Shown here: piece by piece, positions 40,637 to 53,609 of the stretch | Layout: each line of letters begins with the position of its first letter | Position numbering within the stretch: position 1 is the first letter of the stretch | DNA from: Lates calcarifer | Taxonomy: Eukaryota > Chordata > Actinopteri > Centropomidae | Direction of reading: 5' to 3' | Assembly: GCF_001640805.2 (NCBI RefSeq) | Contig: NC_066850.1 | Location: forward strand, 8,221,927-8,285,926 | Length of the DNA: 64,000 bases | The notes under the pieces: generated by a model | Database searches by the model: none | Told to the model about the DNA's origin: nothing | Seen by the model: only the letters and a program-made list of their open reading frames with translations | Program-made: the position numbers and the translations under genes

Positions 40637-43600
40637 ATGACAATGGAGGAAGGGGCACGGAGCTGTCTGCTGCGCTTTCGCCACAGACTGGAACAAGACA
40701 TCAAGCCCTCATACCTGATGGATCACATGATCAGTGATGGTGTGATAAATGTGGATGAGGAGGAGAGGATCAGGACTCAGGTGAGCCTCTGCTGAAGGTT
40801 TTTGTATCTTGTTGTGTCTTGGCTTTTTTTAAAGTTATCAAGATAAACATGTCTAAGAATACTATTTTTTTCAGTCAATGCAATATATTTTTACTCACTA
40901 TCCTTTTATTTATAGATTTTAACGCAGTCTTTCCTCCTCTCAGACTTTGTCATTGCACATGTACTGAGTCATCCCTCCTCCTCCCTTCATTTACTGATTC
41001 ATGCCATCTCTGCTGTTTTCCCACATTACTTGCCATTTCTTATGCAGGATATCAAGTTTATGGACACAGCTCTTATCAACTTGCTCCTCACATTCGGCTC
41101 TCAGATTATTTTTTACTCATTTAATTAGCATTTAACCAGAGTGACTTAATGATGAGTCAGCAGATTTGGTGGTCTATAGTGGAACATATGAACAGATTAT
41201 CTCCGTGTTTCCTCCTCAGTAAACTTTGAAGTAAAATAGAATTTTTCCTTTTTTTCATGCTTTTATTGTTTTATGCGGTGTGTTTCAGATAATTATATGC
41301 ATTTCTATACATACTGTTTAAAAGCATAGATTTCCCTTTAAAAGTATTAAATGCATATTATAACATCCACATCTCATCTCTGCTGTCTCTCTCTCTAACC
41401 AGCCAACGAGGAAGGATCAGGCTGTGGCTCTGCTGGAACTGCTGCTCAGGAAAGACAACCGTGCCTACATCTCCTTTTACAACGCCCTGGTTAAGGAGAC
41501 ATATGATGATTTGGCCAACCTGCTTTATGACGACCTGCCGCAGATTTCAGCAAACGCCCATAAGAGTTCCTCTGATGGCTGGACACCTCATGGTGAGGAA
41601 TGGGGGAGCCATAGGTGCAGTGTGTGGAAGTCTTTGAGTTTAATGTGTATTAGCTGCTGGTCGTGGGACTGTGTTGTGATGTTCAGACATGTTGGGTTAA
41701 CACATCAGCTAAATGTTCTTGTTAGTACATGTCATTTTATGCATGTTGCAAGTTTTTTGCTGTTACACATTTAAGATCAATCCCCTTCCTGTTTGTTTAA
41801 TAGTCCAGATGGTGCTCAGTGAGGGTGGTGTACCACAGAGGCCTGTGGTGTTTGTCAGCCGACCAGAGCTTTTGAACCGGGTCAGAGAGAGACTCTACCG
41901 GTTGCAGAAGGAGCCTGGCTGGGTCACCGTCTTCGGGATGGCTGGTTCAGGCAAATCTGTCCTGGCTGCAGAGGCTGTCAGGCACCAGGGAATCATCGAA
42001 GGTGAATTTGCTGATGCTGCTTAACACAAACTATCAGCATACGTTACTTTTAAACAGTCCAGGAGAGAGGAAATTATAAAAATGTGATGTAATCCTGGAC
42101 TGATTTTAATTCTTACTGATGTTACAGTTTCAAACATGGTTGCTCAGTGGTCAGTTTTGGTAACTTTTCACCTCATTCCTCTCTGACTTCTGTCTTTTCC
42201 CTCCCCCTCCTCCTGCCTCTACCTGCAGAGTGCTTTCCTGGAGGCGTTCACTGGTTGTCCATCGGCCAGCTGGACAAACCAGACCTGCTGGTGAAGATCC
42301 AGTCACTGTGCTTCCGTCTGGAACAGAGCCTGGATTCCCAGTCACTCCACCGGCCCCCCAACTCTCTAGATGAAGCCAAGGAGCGATTGCGCTTCCTCAT
42401 GCTGCGCAGATATCCGAGGTTGCTGTGCTCAGTTAATCCTTATGTAGTTGTCAGTTGTTAGTTAAAATATTACTGTTGACCTTTGTCTGCTGTAAATTTC
42501 AGATGCAAATTTCCATCTCATTGGATCTGGCTCGTTAATGTAAACATGGACTAGTCCCACAGTAATGAGTTAATGATGTGCCAGCAAATACCTAATACCA
42601 GTCCCCAAACATATAAAATATCATCATCAGTATTAAACAAGATAAACAAATCAAACCATGCTTTTAAAGTAAAGATAAATAATAAAAAAATGAAATAATT
42701 ATTATAATTGGTTTGATAACTGTAAGAGGGTCAGCTGATTTCAGTATGTAGTGTTTACTGTGTTTGTTAGGTGCTGTGACCACATTCCAGTTTTATCTGC
42801 ATCTGATCAGCTGTTTCTCTCTGTTCTGGTTCTTAGATCTCTGCTGATTCTAGATGACATCTGGGACAGTACAGTGCTGAAGGTGTTTGATATCCAGTGT
42901 CGGATACTTCTGACCACCAGAAATAGAAGCCTTACTGATTCAGTTAGTGGTATGTAACCTGTTGTTTACTATGGTCATATGAATGTACATGAATGAAACC
43001 TTCTGTGATTGAGTTTACTCTGGTAAAGACTGTTGTGCCTACAAAATGTGTGCTTTTATTTTGTAGGTGCTAAATATGAGGTGGAAGTGGCCAGTGGTCT
43101 GGATGAAAACAAAGGGCTGGAGATCCTCGCTCTGTACACTAAAACTAATCCCCAAGGACTACCCGAGGAGGCTCGCAGCATTGTCAGAGAATGTAAAGGT
43201 GTGTAAGCTCAAACATAATGTACATGCAATCAGTAATTTTGTTTCCCAGTATAAATGATATTTTTATGTACAATTTGGCATAAACATTTAAAATATTTGA
43301 ATATTTGTCATTGGATTATAAAAGAAAACAAAAACCTGATTAAATTCTGTATTTTCAAATATTGGTGATGTAAATGAATCTTCAACAGAATCAGAAAATA
43401 TTAGTAAGACCTTGTTCCTATGTGTTATGTTTTTACGGAGCTATATTTTTCACACGTCCATTTTTCTGCTTCTCCATCTCAGGCTCCCCTCTGGTGGTGT
43501 CCTTGATCGGGGCTCTGCTCAAAGAGAAACCCAACCGCTGGCGTTACTACCTCTGCCAGCTGCAGCAGAAGCAGTTCAAGCGTATACGGAAGTCATCGTC

Positions 43601-46600
43601 TTATGACTATGACGCCCTGGACCAGGCCATGGCTGCGAGCATTGAAGTCCTGCCTGATGAACATCAAGAGCTCTATAAGGACCTCACTGTGCTGGAGAAG
43701 GACATTAAAATCCCCGCTAAGGTTTGTCTACACAACCAGTGTTCGATATAGTTTGTTTTGGCTCTCTATCATAACTGGCCTTAAAAATGCTTACACGAGT
43801 TTCTCTTTGTGGCCTTGGATTTGAAAGCCAAACACGTTTCATTCGGCTACTTGTACAGGACTTATCCTTTAAGAAAAAATAAGGGCATGGACTCCCATCA
43901 CTTCAAACATTACACATTAATAAGATACAATCTTATTCTTTCCCCTAGGTGCTGTCTATTCTGTGGGATCTGGAGCCGGAGGAGGTGGAGGACATCCTCG
44001 AGGAGTTTGTCAACAAATCTCTGCTTTTTGTGGACAGTCATAATAAACCATACCTGTATTACCTCCATGACCTCCAGCTGGACTTCTTGGTGGAGCAGAA
44101 CCGCACCCAGCTTGAGGTGGGTTCTCAAACTTTCAGTCTTTTTGTTAAGTTTCCAGTGTTTGGAAAAGTTAAGAGGCTATGTCAGCTGATTTACTGCAGT
44201 GGTTTAACAACAGCTAAGAGGTGTTGGTAAGCACAGGTGAGTAAAGTGGGTATAATTAAAACATTAACAAGTCATTGAATATTCTCATCAATTTCAGAGA
44301 CCTCCACACGAAAGTGGTGCGTCAGTATCAGCAGCACTACAGAGATGATCCTCCCACCTCGGGAGATGAAGAATGTCTTTACTGGATCAGATTTTTGACC
44401 TACCACATGGCCAGAGCCAACCTTTCCCAGGTGACACACAGACTAACACACACACAAATACGGAATCATTATTTTACAAAACTAGTGATAATTGTACTTT
44501 AAAGCTAACAAAAGTTTCTGTTTAGGCTTTTGTTTTTTTCTGATGTAATGCATTATAGTGGACCACAGTTCATTTTTACTGAACATTAATTAGATTTTTT
44601 TCTATTGATCATCTATTTTCACACAGGAAAAGCATTCTGATTAGAATGGTAATGTTAATTTAATGCATATTGCCCGTACCTACACTAATACACATGCACT
44701 ATATTTAGATGTGGACATCCACCCCACATGACAGAGAACTGATGACAGTTATTATTATTTCTTCATCATCTGTCTGTCTTTCTCTTTTTTCCTCCATTGC
44801 TGTCACTGTCTGTCTTTCTTTTTTCATGGCATCTTTCTCTTGCTGTGTAGGAACTGTACTCCCTCATGTTTTCTCTGGATTGGGTCAGCATCAAGGCCCA
44901 GATAATGGGTCCAGCCCACCTCATCAATGACTATGTGGAGTATGGACCAATTCTGGATAAAGAGGTCAGCAGATAACAAAACTTTACCATGCATGAAACA
45001 AAGCTAATTTGGTGATTGCGTGTGTGTTAGCTGCTGATTTTCCACTGTCACAAGAAAGAAATGAAAGAAAGAAAGAAATGATAGAAGGTAATGGTATTTC
45101 CTGTTCTTCTTGTGAATGTGAAATCTGTAATATATAAATAATAATAAGTGAGTTCCTCCTCAGGGAAAATGCAGGTTTAGAAGTCCATCTGTCTTTCTTG
45201 CCATGAAACTTTGTGAATTATTTATTATTTTCCCCAAAGTTTTTCCCTCACAAAGATAAGTGTTTTGCCCTTCCATATTCTGGCTATCCCCTTGTCCCTT
45301 TCCAATTTTCATCATTGCAAGAGGGCAGATGTGATAATTAGCAAATGGATTATCAGACATAAGCGTGGAAGCACGGGGCTACACACCTGTTAAACTAGGA
45401 CATGCACTGTAAGGCTGTACTTTTTTACAATTCCTGAACCAACAATAATTTTATAGCAGTAACAATTTGAATCTTGTGTCCAGTGTGTGTGTGATGCTAA
45501 GATTTCACAAGTAATTTTCAGTAAATGTTTTTCATCCATACCTCTTAAACAGCATCAGAAATATATAACCTTGATATTTTACTGAGACAAACTTTACAAA
45601 GGGCGTTGCAAACACATAAGAAAACAAGTTTAGAAAAAAAGAATCAGCCTTACAGTGACAGTGACAAATATGGGAGTGCGAATAAACATTATCGTTACAA
45701 AATCATGTGCTCAAAGATGAAACTTCTTCCTTTCGTGTTGTAAGTGAAGAATAATTGTCCTAATGACAGGGAACAAGTCTTGTGTAGTTTCCCTTTAACA
45801 TGCCCTATACCCTGAAGTGTGCTTGTTTTTTCTGTCCTCTCAGAACAGTGAAGTGCGCAGTCAGTTCCAGGAGTTTCTGTCTCTGAACGGCCACCAGCTG
45901 GAGCAGCGTCCTTTCCCTGACGTGGTGCAGCTTGCTCTGTCTCAGCCACCCACCTCCGAGGTGTACAGACAAGCTCTGCTGCAGGCGCAAGACCGGGCCA
46001 GTAAAGGGAAACTCTACGTCGACTGGCTGTACGCAAGAAAACAAACGATTTAAATTAAAATCGAGTAATGGATTCCCTTTGTTTGGTGCAGCAGTTTTTA
46101 ATTAATTTTTTTCAGTTTCACATGCTATACATTTTTGTTGCAACTCTTATTTATGAATAATATGTCTACATCAGTGAACCGTCATGTACAGGAAATAGAC
46201 AGGAAATAAGATCAACTGTCATCTTCATTGAAACGTGTAGTTATTGTGTGAAACATTCATGATCTTTCAGTGCATCTGAAATTGAATGATACAGTAGCAC
46301 CAAATCACTCATTTAAAGTGACTAAGTGAGATAAATGCATTCACCTAAGTCCTATATACAACTTTATTGGCAGCTCACACTGCTTTAAAATTGTTGCTGG
46401 TAATGATATGCTGTGTATGCTAGTTTGGACTGTTTTTTTGTGTGTGTTTTTTCATCCAGGAATAAGAGCAGTGTAGAGAGTCTGTCCCGCCTGGTGATCC
46501 ACCCCCACCAGGGCTCCATCTACTCTGCCTGCTTCTCCCAAGATGGAGCCAAGATCGCTACTTGTGGAGCCAGCAAGACGCTCAAGGTATCAAAGCCGAC

Positions 46601-49600
46601 GTGTCGCTTTGAGTGTATTTGTGTGTAAAACTGTGAAGGGCAAATAGTTTCCATGGAGACAAAATATTAGAAAATATGAGGAGCGATCCACTTTTAAGGC
46701 CAGAAGGCTGTTTATTAAAAAAAAGAAAAAAGAAAATGCAGTATTGTTGTCAGAATGTGCTTTGCAAATGTAAGGGGATTTAAGTGTTTGTCTGGTCCTG
46801 GGCAGCAACTCAGAATTATACAAAAGTAATAGCAAAAATGTATTATCATTGAGCAGTCATTCACTCCAAAAATGATCCAGTTTAACAGTGAACATTTAGA
46901 CCTCTGAATCTGGAAATAAAGTCATGGCCCTAATGAGTAAGTCAGTACTTTTACTGCATGTATTGTCATGCTTCTGCTGTCATCGTACCTCTGTGCTCAG
47001 GTGTTTAAAAGCACATCAGGTGAGAAGCTCACCGAGATCCAGGCCCATGACGATGAGGTGCTCTGCTGTGCCTTCTCCCCTGACGACCGTCTCTTAGCAA
47101 CCTGCTCTAGCGACAGGAAAGTAAAGGTAAGCAGATAATGGTCCAGTTGTCCATTATAATCAACTTGATTACAGCACCGCTAATGTTAAAGTGATTTTTT
47201 TTCTCCTAAAATTCTTGAAAACTTGTGTCTCTAAGGTGTGGAATGTGGAGCGAGCCATGCTGCTGAGGGTCTTTGCAGAGGAGCATGAAGAGCAGGTCAA
47301 CCACTGTCAGTTTACAAACACCAGACGACAACTCCTACTGGCCACCTGCTCCAACGACAAGTTCTTGAACGTCAAGGTGTGTGAGTCTGTTTGTTTGACA
47401 CACAGACATGCCTGTCTGTGACTTATTTAAATTCCTTATCTTAAGTTTTTCTGTGACCTTTCTGTTTTCTGTTGTGTTTCTGATTCTTTCTCTGCTCCTT
47501 TCTCTCTTGTTCCCATTGTATTTCTCTGTTTCTGCAGGTGTGGAACCTCAACAGGCCATCCTCTCAGAACACCATGTTTGGCCACTTTGAGCCAGTCAAC
47601 CACTGTTGTTTCTCCCCTGACGACACCTATGTGTCCACTTCTTCCAACGATGGCACTGTTAAGGTGAGTGCCATTAAACTAGATACTTGTAAAGCTGTCC
47701 TTTCCTGAAGCAGTGTACTTTAAACTGAACATGATTTAAGAGAGTTGGGTGCACTGTGCCTTACTTATTGTTATTTGTAACATAAGTATAAAAAACATGC
47801 TCATTACACAAGTTATGGATGCTGTATACGTCTGTGTTTTTGTGTGTTGCTGCTGTGTATGCAGCTATTTCAGGTGTCATCTGCCAATGAGTGGAAGACG
47901 ATCAACGTGAGCAGCATGTTTACTGAGAGTGATGAAGAGGTCCTTGTCAAGTGTAGCACCTGGACTGCTGACGGCAAACGCATCATATGTGCTGCCAGGA
48001 ACGCTGTTTTGGTAAGTTTTGTGTTGAATGTGAACATTTGTTTGAAAGGATATATTCAGCATGTGATAAGGAGGTAAATTTAAATAGTTTGGGTGTGGGT
48101 GTGTCTCGTCAAACACGTCTCAGGTGCACAGCAGGGATCAGTTTGTCCTCCCTGCCCTTGGTGTTGGTGTGCCGTCTCATTGAAGGAGACAGGAATGAAA
48201 GGCTGTTTGTCAGCCTCAGCTTGAGAGCGTCTAAAGAGTGTGTGTCCTGGTTGTAAATGTGAGCAGCCCCTCCTCTCCTGAGCTCTCCAGAATCAGTCAG
48301 TCTTGTCCTGTAATCAGTCTGACTGTGTCCTCTACGTCTTCATCTGTTGGTATTCAGGGAAACAACACAAACACTGCAGAGATGTCTGAGCTTTAAGGAG
48401 AAGAAGGGAGATTTTAATGATGCAGGTTTACAGCAGGTTTTAATGTTGAGGCACAAGATGATAGGTTTTTCTTCATAATTCTGTGAACAATACATAATAC
48501 ACATATTATCAACATATATAAACTGCAGTACAAAATTGCTAACTATATGTTTGAAGTCATTTATACACAGTATCTTTTTTCTTATTTAAAATGATATTGT
48601 GTTGCGTTTACAGTTATGGCAGCTTTCTAAATCCATAATGACCAAGTGAAAAACGCTCTTGTTATCTGTCTGTTCATTGTGTCTCAGGTGTTTGATGTGG
48701 AGACGTCGGACATGTTGCTGGAGATCAGAACCAGTCGTCTGAGCATGGTGCAATACTGTCACGCCTGTCCTACCAGTAACCTGCTGGCCATCGCCTTTTC
48801 AAACTATGCTGTCGAGGTAAAACACTACTCTACATTTAGTGTCTATTTATAAATGAACTCATGCTCTTCTGTGTCTGGACCTGTTGCATTGACCTTTTAA
48901 AGTCATTAGACTAAGCAATTCTAAAAATATTTTGTTCTCAATCTTTTTGCATAGTTTACACTTGTGCATAGGAGTATAATAGTTTATGCATGTGTGTGTA
49001 TTCTAGCTGTGGGACCTGGAGGCCAATAAAAAGATGGCTGACTGCAGTGGACACCTGAGTTGGGTTCAGCGCGTTCAGTTCTCTCCTGACGGCTCACAGC
49101 TTCTCTCCTGCTCTGACGACCAGACTGTCAGGGTAAGACTGAATAAATGTGTTTGATAGTGTGTGAATTTGCACAGATGCTGTCAGGATTGTTCTAATTA
49201 CCTCTTGTGACAGTAAAATCGAAGTCATGCGAATACTGAACATCACAAGTTGAGTAATTATATTTACCCTGCCAGCTGTGTCAGCTCCTAGTGAGGAATA
49301 CTCTTTTGATACAAAAAATGAATCTGAACTTGATTTTATATGAATAAAAGCAGTGTATACCAACTGTTTTAGGCAACAATATACTCGAAATAAAAAATGA
49401 ACAGCTACTGTAAGATGTGTTATGAAAGAATTTGGTGTAGTTGTTGCCTTGACTTGCTTTAGGCTCTTTTCAGTAAAACTGAGGTTATATAAACATGAAT
49501 TGTTATCTGATTTGTCCTGACTCATCGCTCCCTTAAACAAAGCAATACGTACCGTAAACAGCCTGAAAACAAAATCAATTACAGCTGCAATAACAATTAT

Positions 49601-50376
49601 ATGAAATCTCTCTGCAGTTTAGCCTGTTAAAATGGATTTTATGACCCTTACACTTACTGTTTTATATAAAGGTTGTAAATGCAATGGCCTCAACAATGTA
49701 AATGAAAAATCCGAGCCGCAACAGAACATTGACTTACTACTTGACACGACACAGATTTTCTATTTCACTTGTGTTTGCAGTATTAGTTTGGTGGCACAAT
49801 GCCACATCAGAACTTTAGAGGACAAACATAAGAAAAGTGAAACGTGATGTTGTCTTTTCCTCTTTCAGAGGAAGTCCACTTGAAATTCTCCTCAAACTGA
49901 ACATGTCTTGTGTTTTTTATTTTCTAGTTATGGGAGACTACGAAGGTTCATACCTCCTCTGCCATTTGCCTTGAAGAGAGACTCTGATGTTCTCTTCGAA
50001 TGATGAAGAAATCATTGTATCGGCTGCAGACAACTGCAACAGACTGCAGGTGAGCCGCAGGGAAAACAGAGGAGAGGGTTTGAATGAATAAGTAAAAGGC
50101 GTTTGGCTAGTCGAAGCAGGACTGTGATGCAGGAATGTTTCGTGGGGTGTGAGATCAAGTTTGGACAAGTATGACTGTACTATGCACATATCAGGTTGTC
50201 ATATAAAACAATGTGTGTGTTTGTGTGCGTCAGGTGCGTGATGGCATGACGGGATCAGTGCTGTTTCAGTCAGAAGAGATGTCGTCCAGGATCCGATGTA
50301 CCTGTATGTGCAGGCAGCCCTCTGTGGTGGCTCTGGGCCAAGAGAATGGAACTGTGCAGGTAGAGAACATATGTTG

Positions 50377-50412
<36 letters not shown>

Positions 50413-53400
50413 TATATTTATCTTCTGAAAAATATGAATGATAATAAAAAGAATCTTCAGTTGCAGCTTTAATCCATTCCTCTGTCAAATCTACTCAAAT
50501 TATTTCCATAAGTGGAAAAATTAATCTGTGGTCAGTGGTACTTATTTGAGTTTGACATTTCGGGAAATATTCTTGTCACTTTCTTGCTGAGATATGAAGA
50601 TATGTTGCCACTATCTATCTGTCCATTAAATATAAAACTGCTAGGAGCCGGTTTGCTTAGCTTAAATTTCCCTGCCAGCACTTCTTAAGATACTAATGAA
50701 CATGTTATATCTTATATTTGATTTGTACAAAAACAGGAAAAACTGGGATCTTAATCCGACAACTTGTGGTTTCTTCCTGGAGTCTTGTCTGTTGCTTTTG
50801 AAAAAAACTGTTTTATTTCAGTCATGAATTCTCACATCTTTGCTACAAATTTCCAAATGGCTCCTTCAACGTCAGGAAATAAAAGCTACAATGCATCTTC
50901 ATTCCCTGCAGTGCACTCAGACACAGCTATAAAGTGCAATTCATGATTAAGCAAACAACCACATCTCTAGATTCAAGGTTGTAAAGTCTCTGGTTTGTAT
51001 GTGTGTGTATGTCAGCAGGTTTGTGTGTATGTCCGTGTAAATCTCCGCCACGCGTTGCTGTAGGCGATGTTTTTCGAGGCATGTTGAGTCATGAGATCTG
51101 ACATTAGCACTGTCACCCTCTTTATCTGTCCTGTCAGCTGTACATCAGGTCAGCTCCACACTTCTTCATCTCTCTCTTTCTCTCTACACACTTCTCTTTT
51201 TACCTGTGATCTGTATTCTCCACACTCTTCTCTACCGTTCCCTATTTTTATATTTCACATCTCTGTCACATACTACTCTTTCTCTTATTCCCTCTTTTGT
51301 TTTGTTTATCTTTCTTCCTCCTTTTGTTCTGTCTGTCCCCCTGCTCTCCGTGCTCCACTGCTCTTTGTCTTGGTGATAAATTGTTGTTTGCAGGCGGAGA
51401 ATGAGGTCCTAGTCTGCTTTGTTGCAGGTGTGTGTGTGTGTGTGAATGTGTGTGTCTATTGTATGTTACACACATGCAGCAGCGGTAGAGGACATCCCTG
51501 AAATCTCCCGTCTTAGATTAAAACACAAACACTTACTCACTCACGGTCCCCTGACACATCTGTGCTGTGGCCAGGCCAGCACCCAACAGCAGAGAGCAAC
51601 TCTAATTAATTAAAAGGTCTTATAGTCTTGATGAATACAGGGTTAATGATTTTAATTACAGCTCTTCTCTGGCCCTTCATCTGTCTCTCCTCTTGTCTCC
51701 TGGGCCCAGAGATTTGAGAGGGAAGGTTTATTACACTCAGGGACTTGAAGGAGCACAGATGATTGGTGATCTGAGTTCTGAAAGTAGGAGAAAATGAAAA
51801 GAAACATGAAAAAGTAAGGTATCAAAAAAACTGGTTTCATTGGTATCAGACAGTGTCCAGTGATCCCAGCCTTTTGTACTGACTGATGGACAAACTCTGA
51901 GCTCCCTGCAACTGCAACAGAGACAGCTTATATGTTAGGATTAGCTTCTGACAGTCAAATAGGATTACTTCTGATCACATACAGTATCTCAGGGAGGACA
52001 TGGAAGTTTTGTACAAGAGTCAAGCATGTCCATTGGAAGGGAGTTTGTTACCTTGTCACAATGACAGGGAACAGCACTGCAGTTCATCCACAGTTTACTT
52101 TTATTTAATGGTAATGGTCTGTGTAACCACTGCCATTTTGTTGCTTTTTGTCACCATTTTGTTGAAATGAATCCAACATTTTATTGTTGTAATACAAAGA
52201 TTGCAGAGCCAGTTGTGCAATTTTTCACATCGTTTGTGAAATATCTAAATTTGTAATACTTGTTTTATACCTTCTTTTACATTAGATTGGACACTGGATA
52301 TTTTATACTATATCTTTTCCCTCCAGCAACAGATTTAGATACATTTAAGTGCTTTTAGTCAGAGAGTTCAGGCAACCTTCACTGCTGCAGCACCCTGAGC
52401 TGACACCAGAGGGAGCCCTGGTGTTAGCTGGTGGTGTTTCTGGTGCTGCTGACTGCTGCAGTGAAAGGAATTCATTTCCCCTTCCCTTATCTGGGCTTAT
52501 TTATAACCAGTTTACTGGAGGAATAATTACAAATAATTCATCAGCTTCAGTGCAGGACTCGCTCACAGCTCCTACTGCCAGTCAATTTGACATACCAGCT
52601 TTGTTCTGCTAATGCGAATGTTGAAATGTCTTTAGGACAGATGTGCGGGAGGGAACAGAAAGTCCCTGTGTGTTTCTTAATAACTCTGAAAGTATGCAAT
52701 TGTGAGTGTGAGTGTGTGTGTGTGTGTTTGTTCTGTGCCAGGCAGCAGACAGACTGACAGCTAGTCAGGTACTGAGGGCGGTTGGCTGCAGGATCCGACG
52801 ACTGTTTACCTCCTACAGGGGTTTGGTGCTGGCTGTAGGGCTAAGTACAGGCAGTGTCCAGGTATGGTAGGGCAAGTGTAAAATCTGCATGCATGTGTTT
52901 GTGCTTGAGTGTTCAAGAACCACTAAATGCTGTTTGTGTGTGTGTCGGTTTGGCTGTTAAATAACTTTTTCAAAGGGCCTTTTAAGACTAATAACAGAAT
53001 AGGCAGGTTAATGTCATTACTGTATGTGTCAGTAGTCATCTCATTCCTTCACCACTTTCATCCATATTTCTTTGACTTTATATGAGTTCTGTAATGCCCC
53101 AGTGACATGTTTTCTCCTTTGGTAGTAGTTAAACAAGTCTTTACATTAGCCTGTTTTTATATTTGTTTATTTAATTTTTTTTACCAAACACCCTCAGGCA
53201 TAGCCCTTATTGCACCATCCCAGAAATCCTTGAGCTGGATATGTAAAGCTTGCCAAAGCGTTCTCTCGCAGGCTTTGAAACTTGCATCTCTGTGCTTAGA
53301 GCTTGGCAAACATGGTTGGCGTGCCCCGAGGCTTGTTCTGCTCAGACATTTCAACCCCGTCCTCTGAGATGTAAATATTTTAGTGCCTGGTAAAATCCCA

Positions 53401-53576
53401 AGAGTCACAGGCCTTTCTTCTATACTTTCAAAACTACAGGTGCTGTGATGTACTTGCGTACCTTTTTATGAATTTCACTTGTGCTCTTCAGTTATGGTTT
53501 TTGAATGACTTTCAGTAATTTATCATTTACAACGTTTGTAAAGTTAAAGACCCAACTGAAGCAACACTAAATTTGA

Positions 53577-53609
<33 letters not shown>

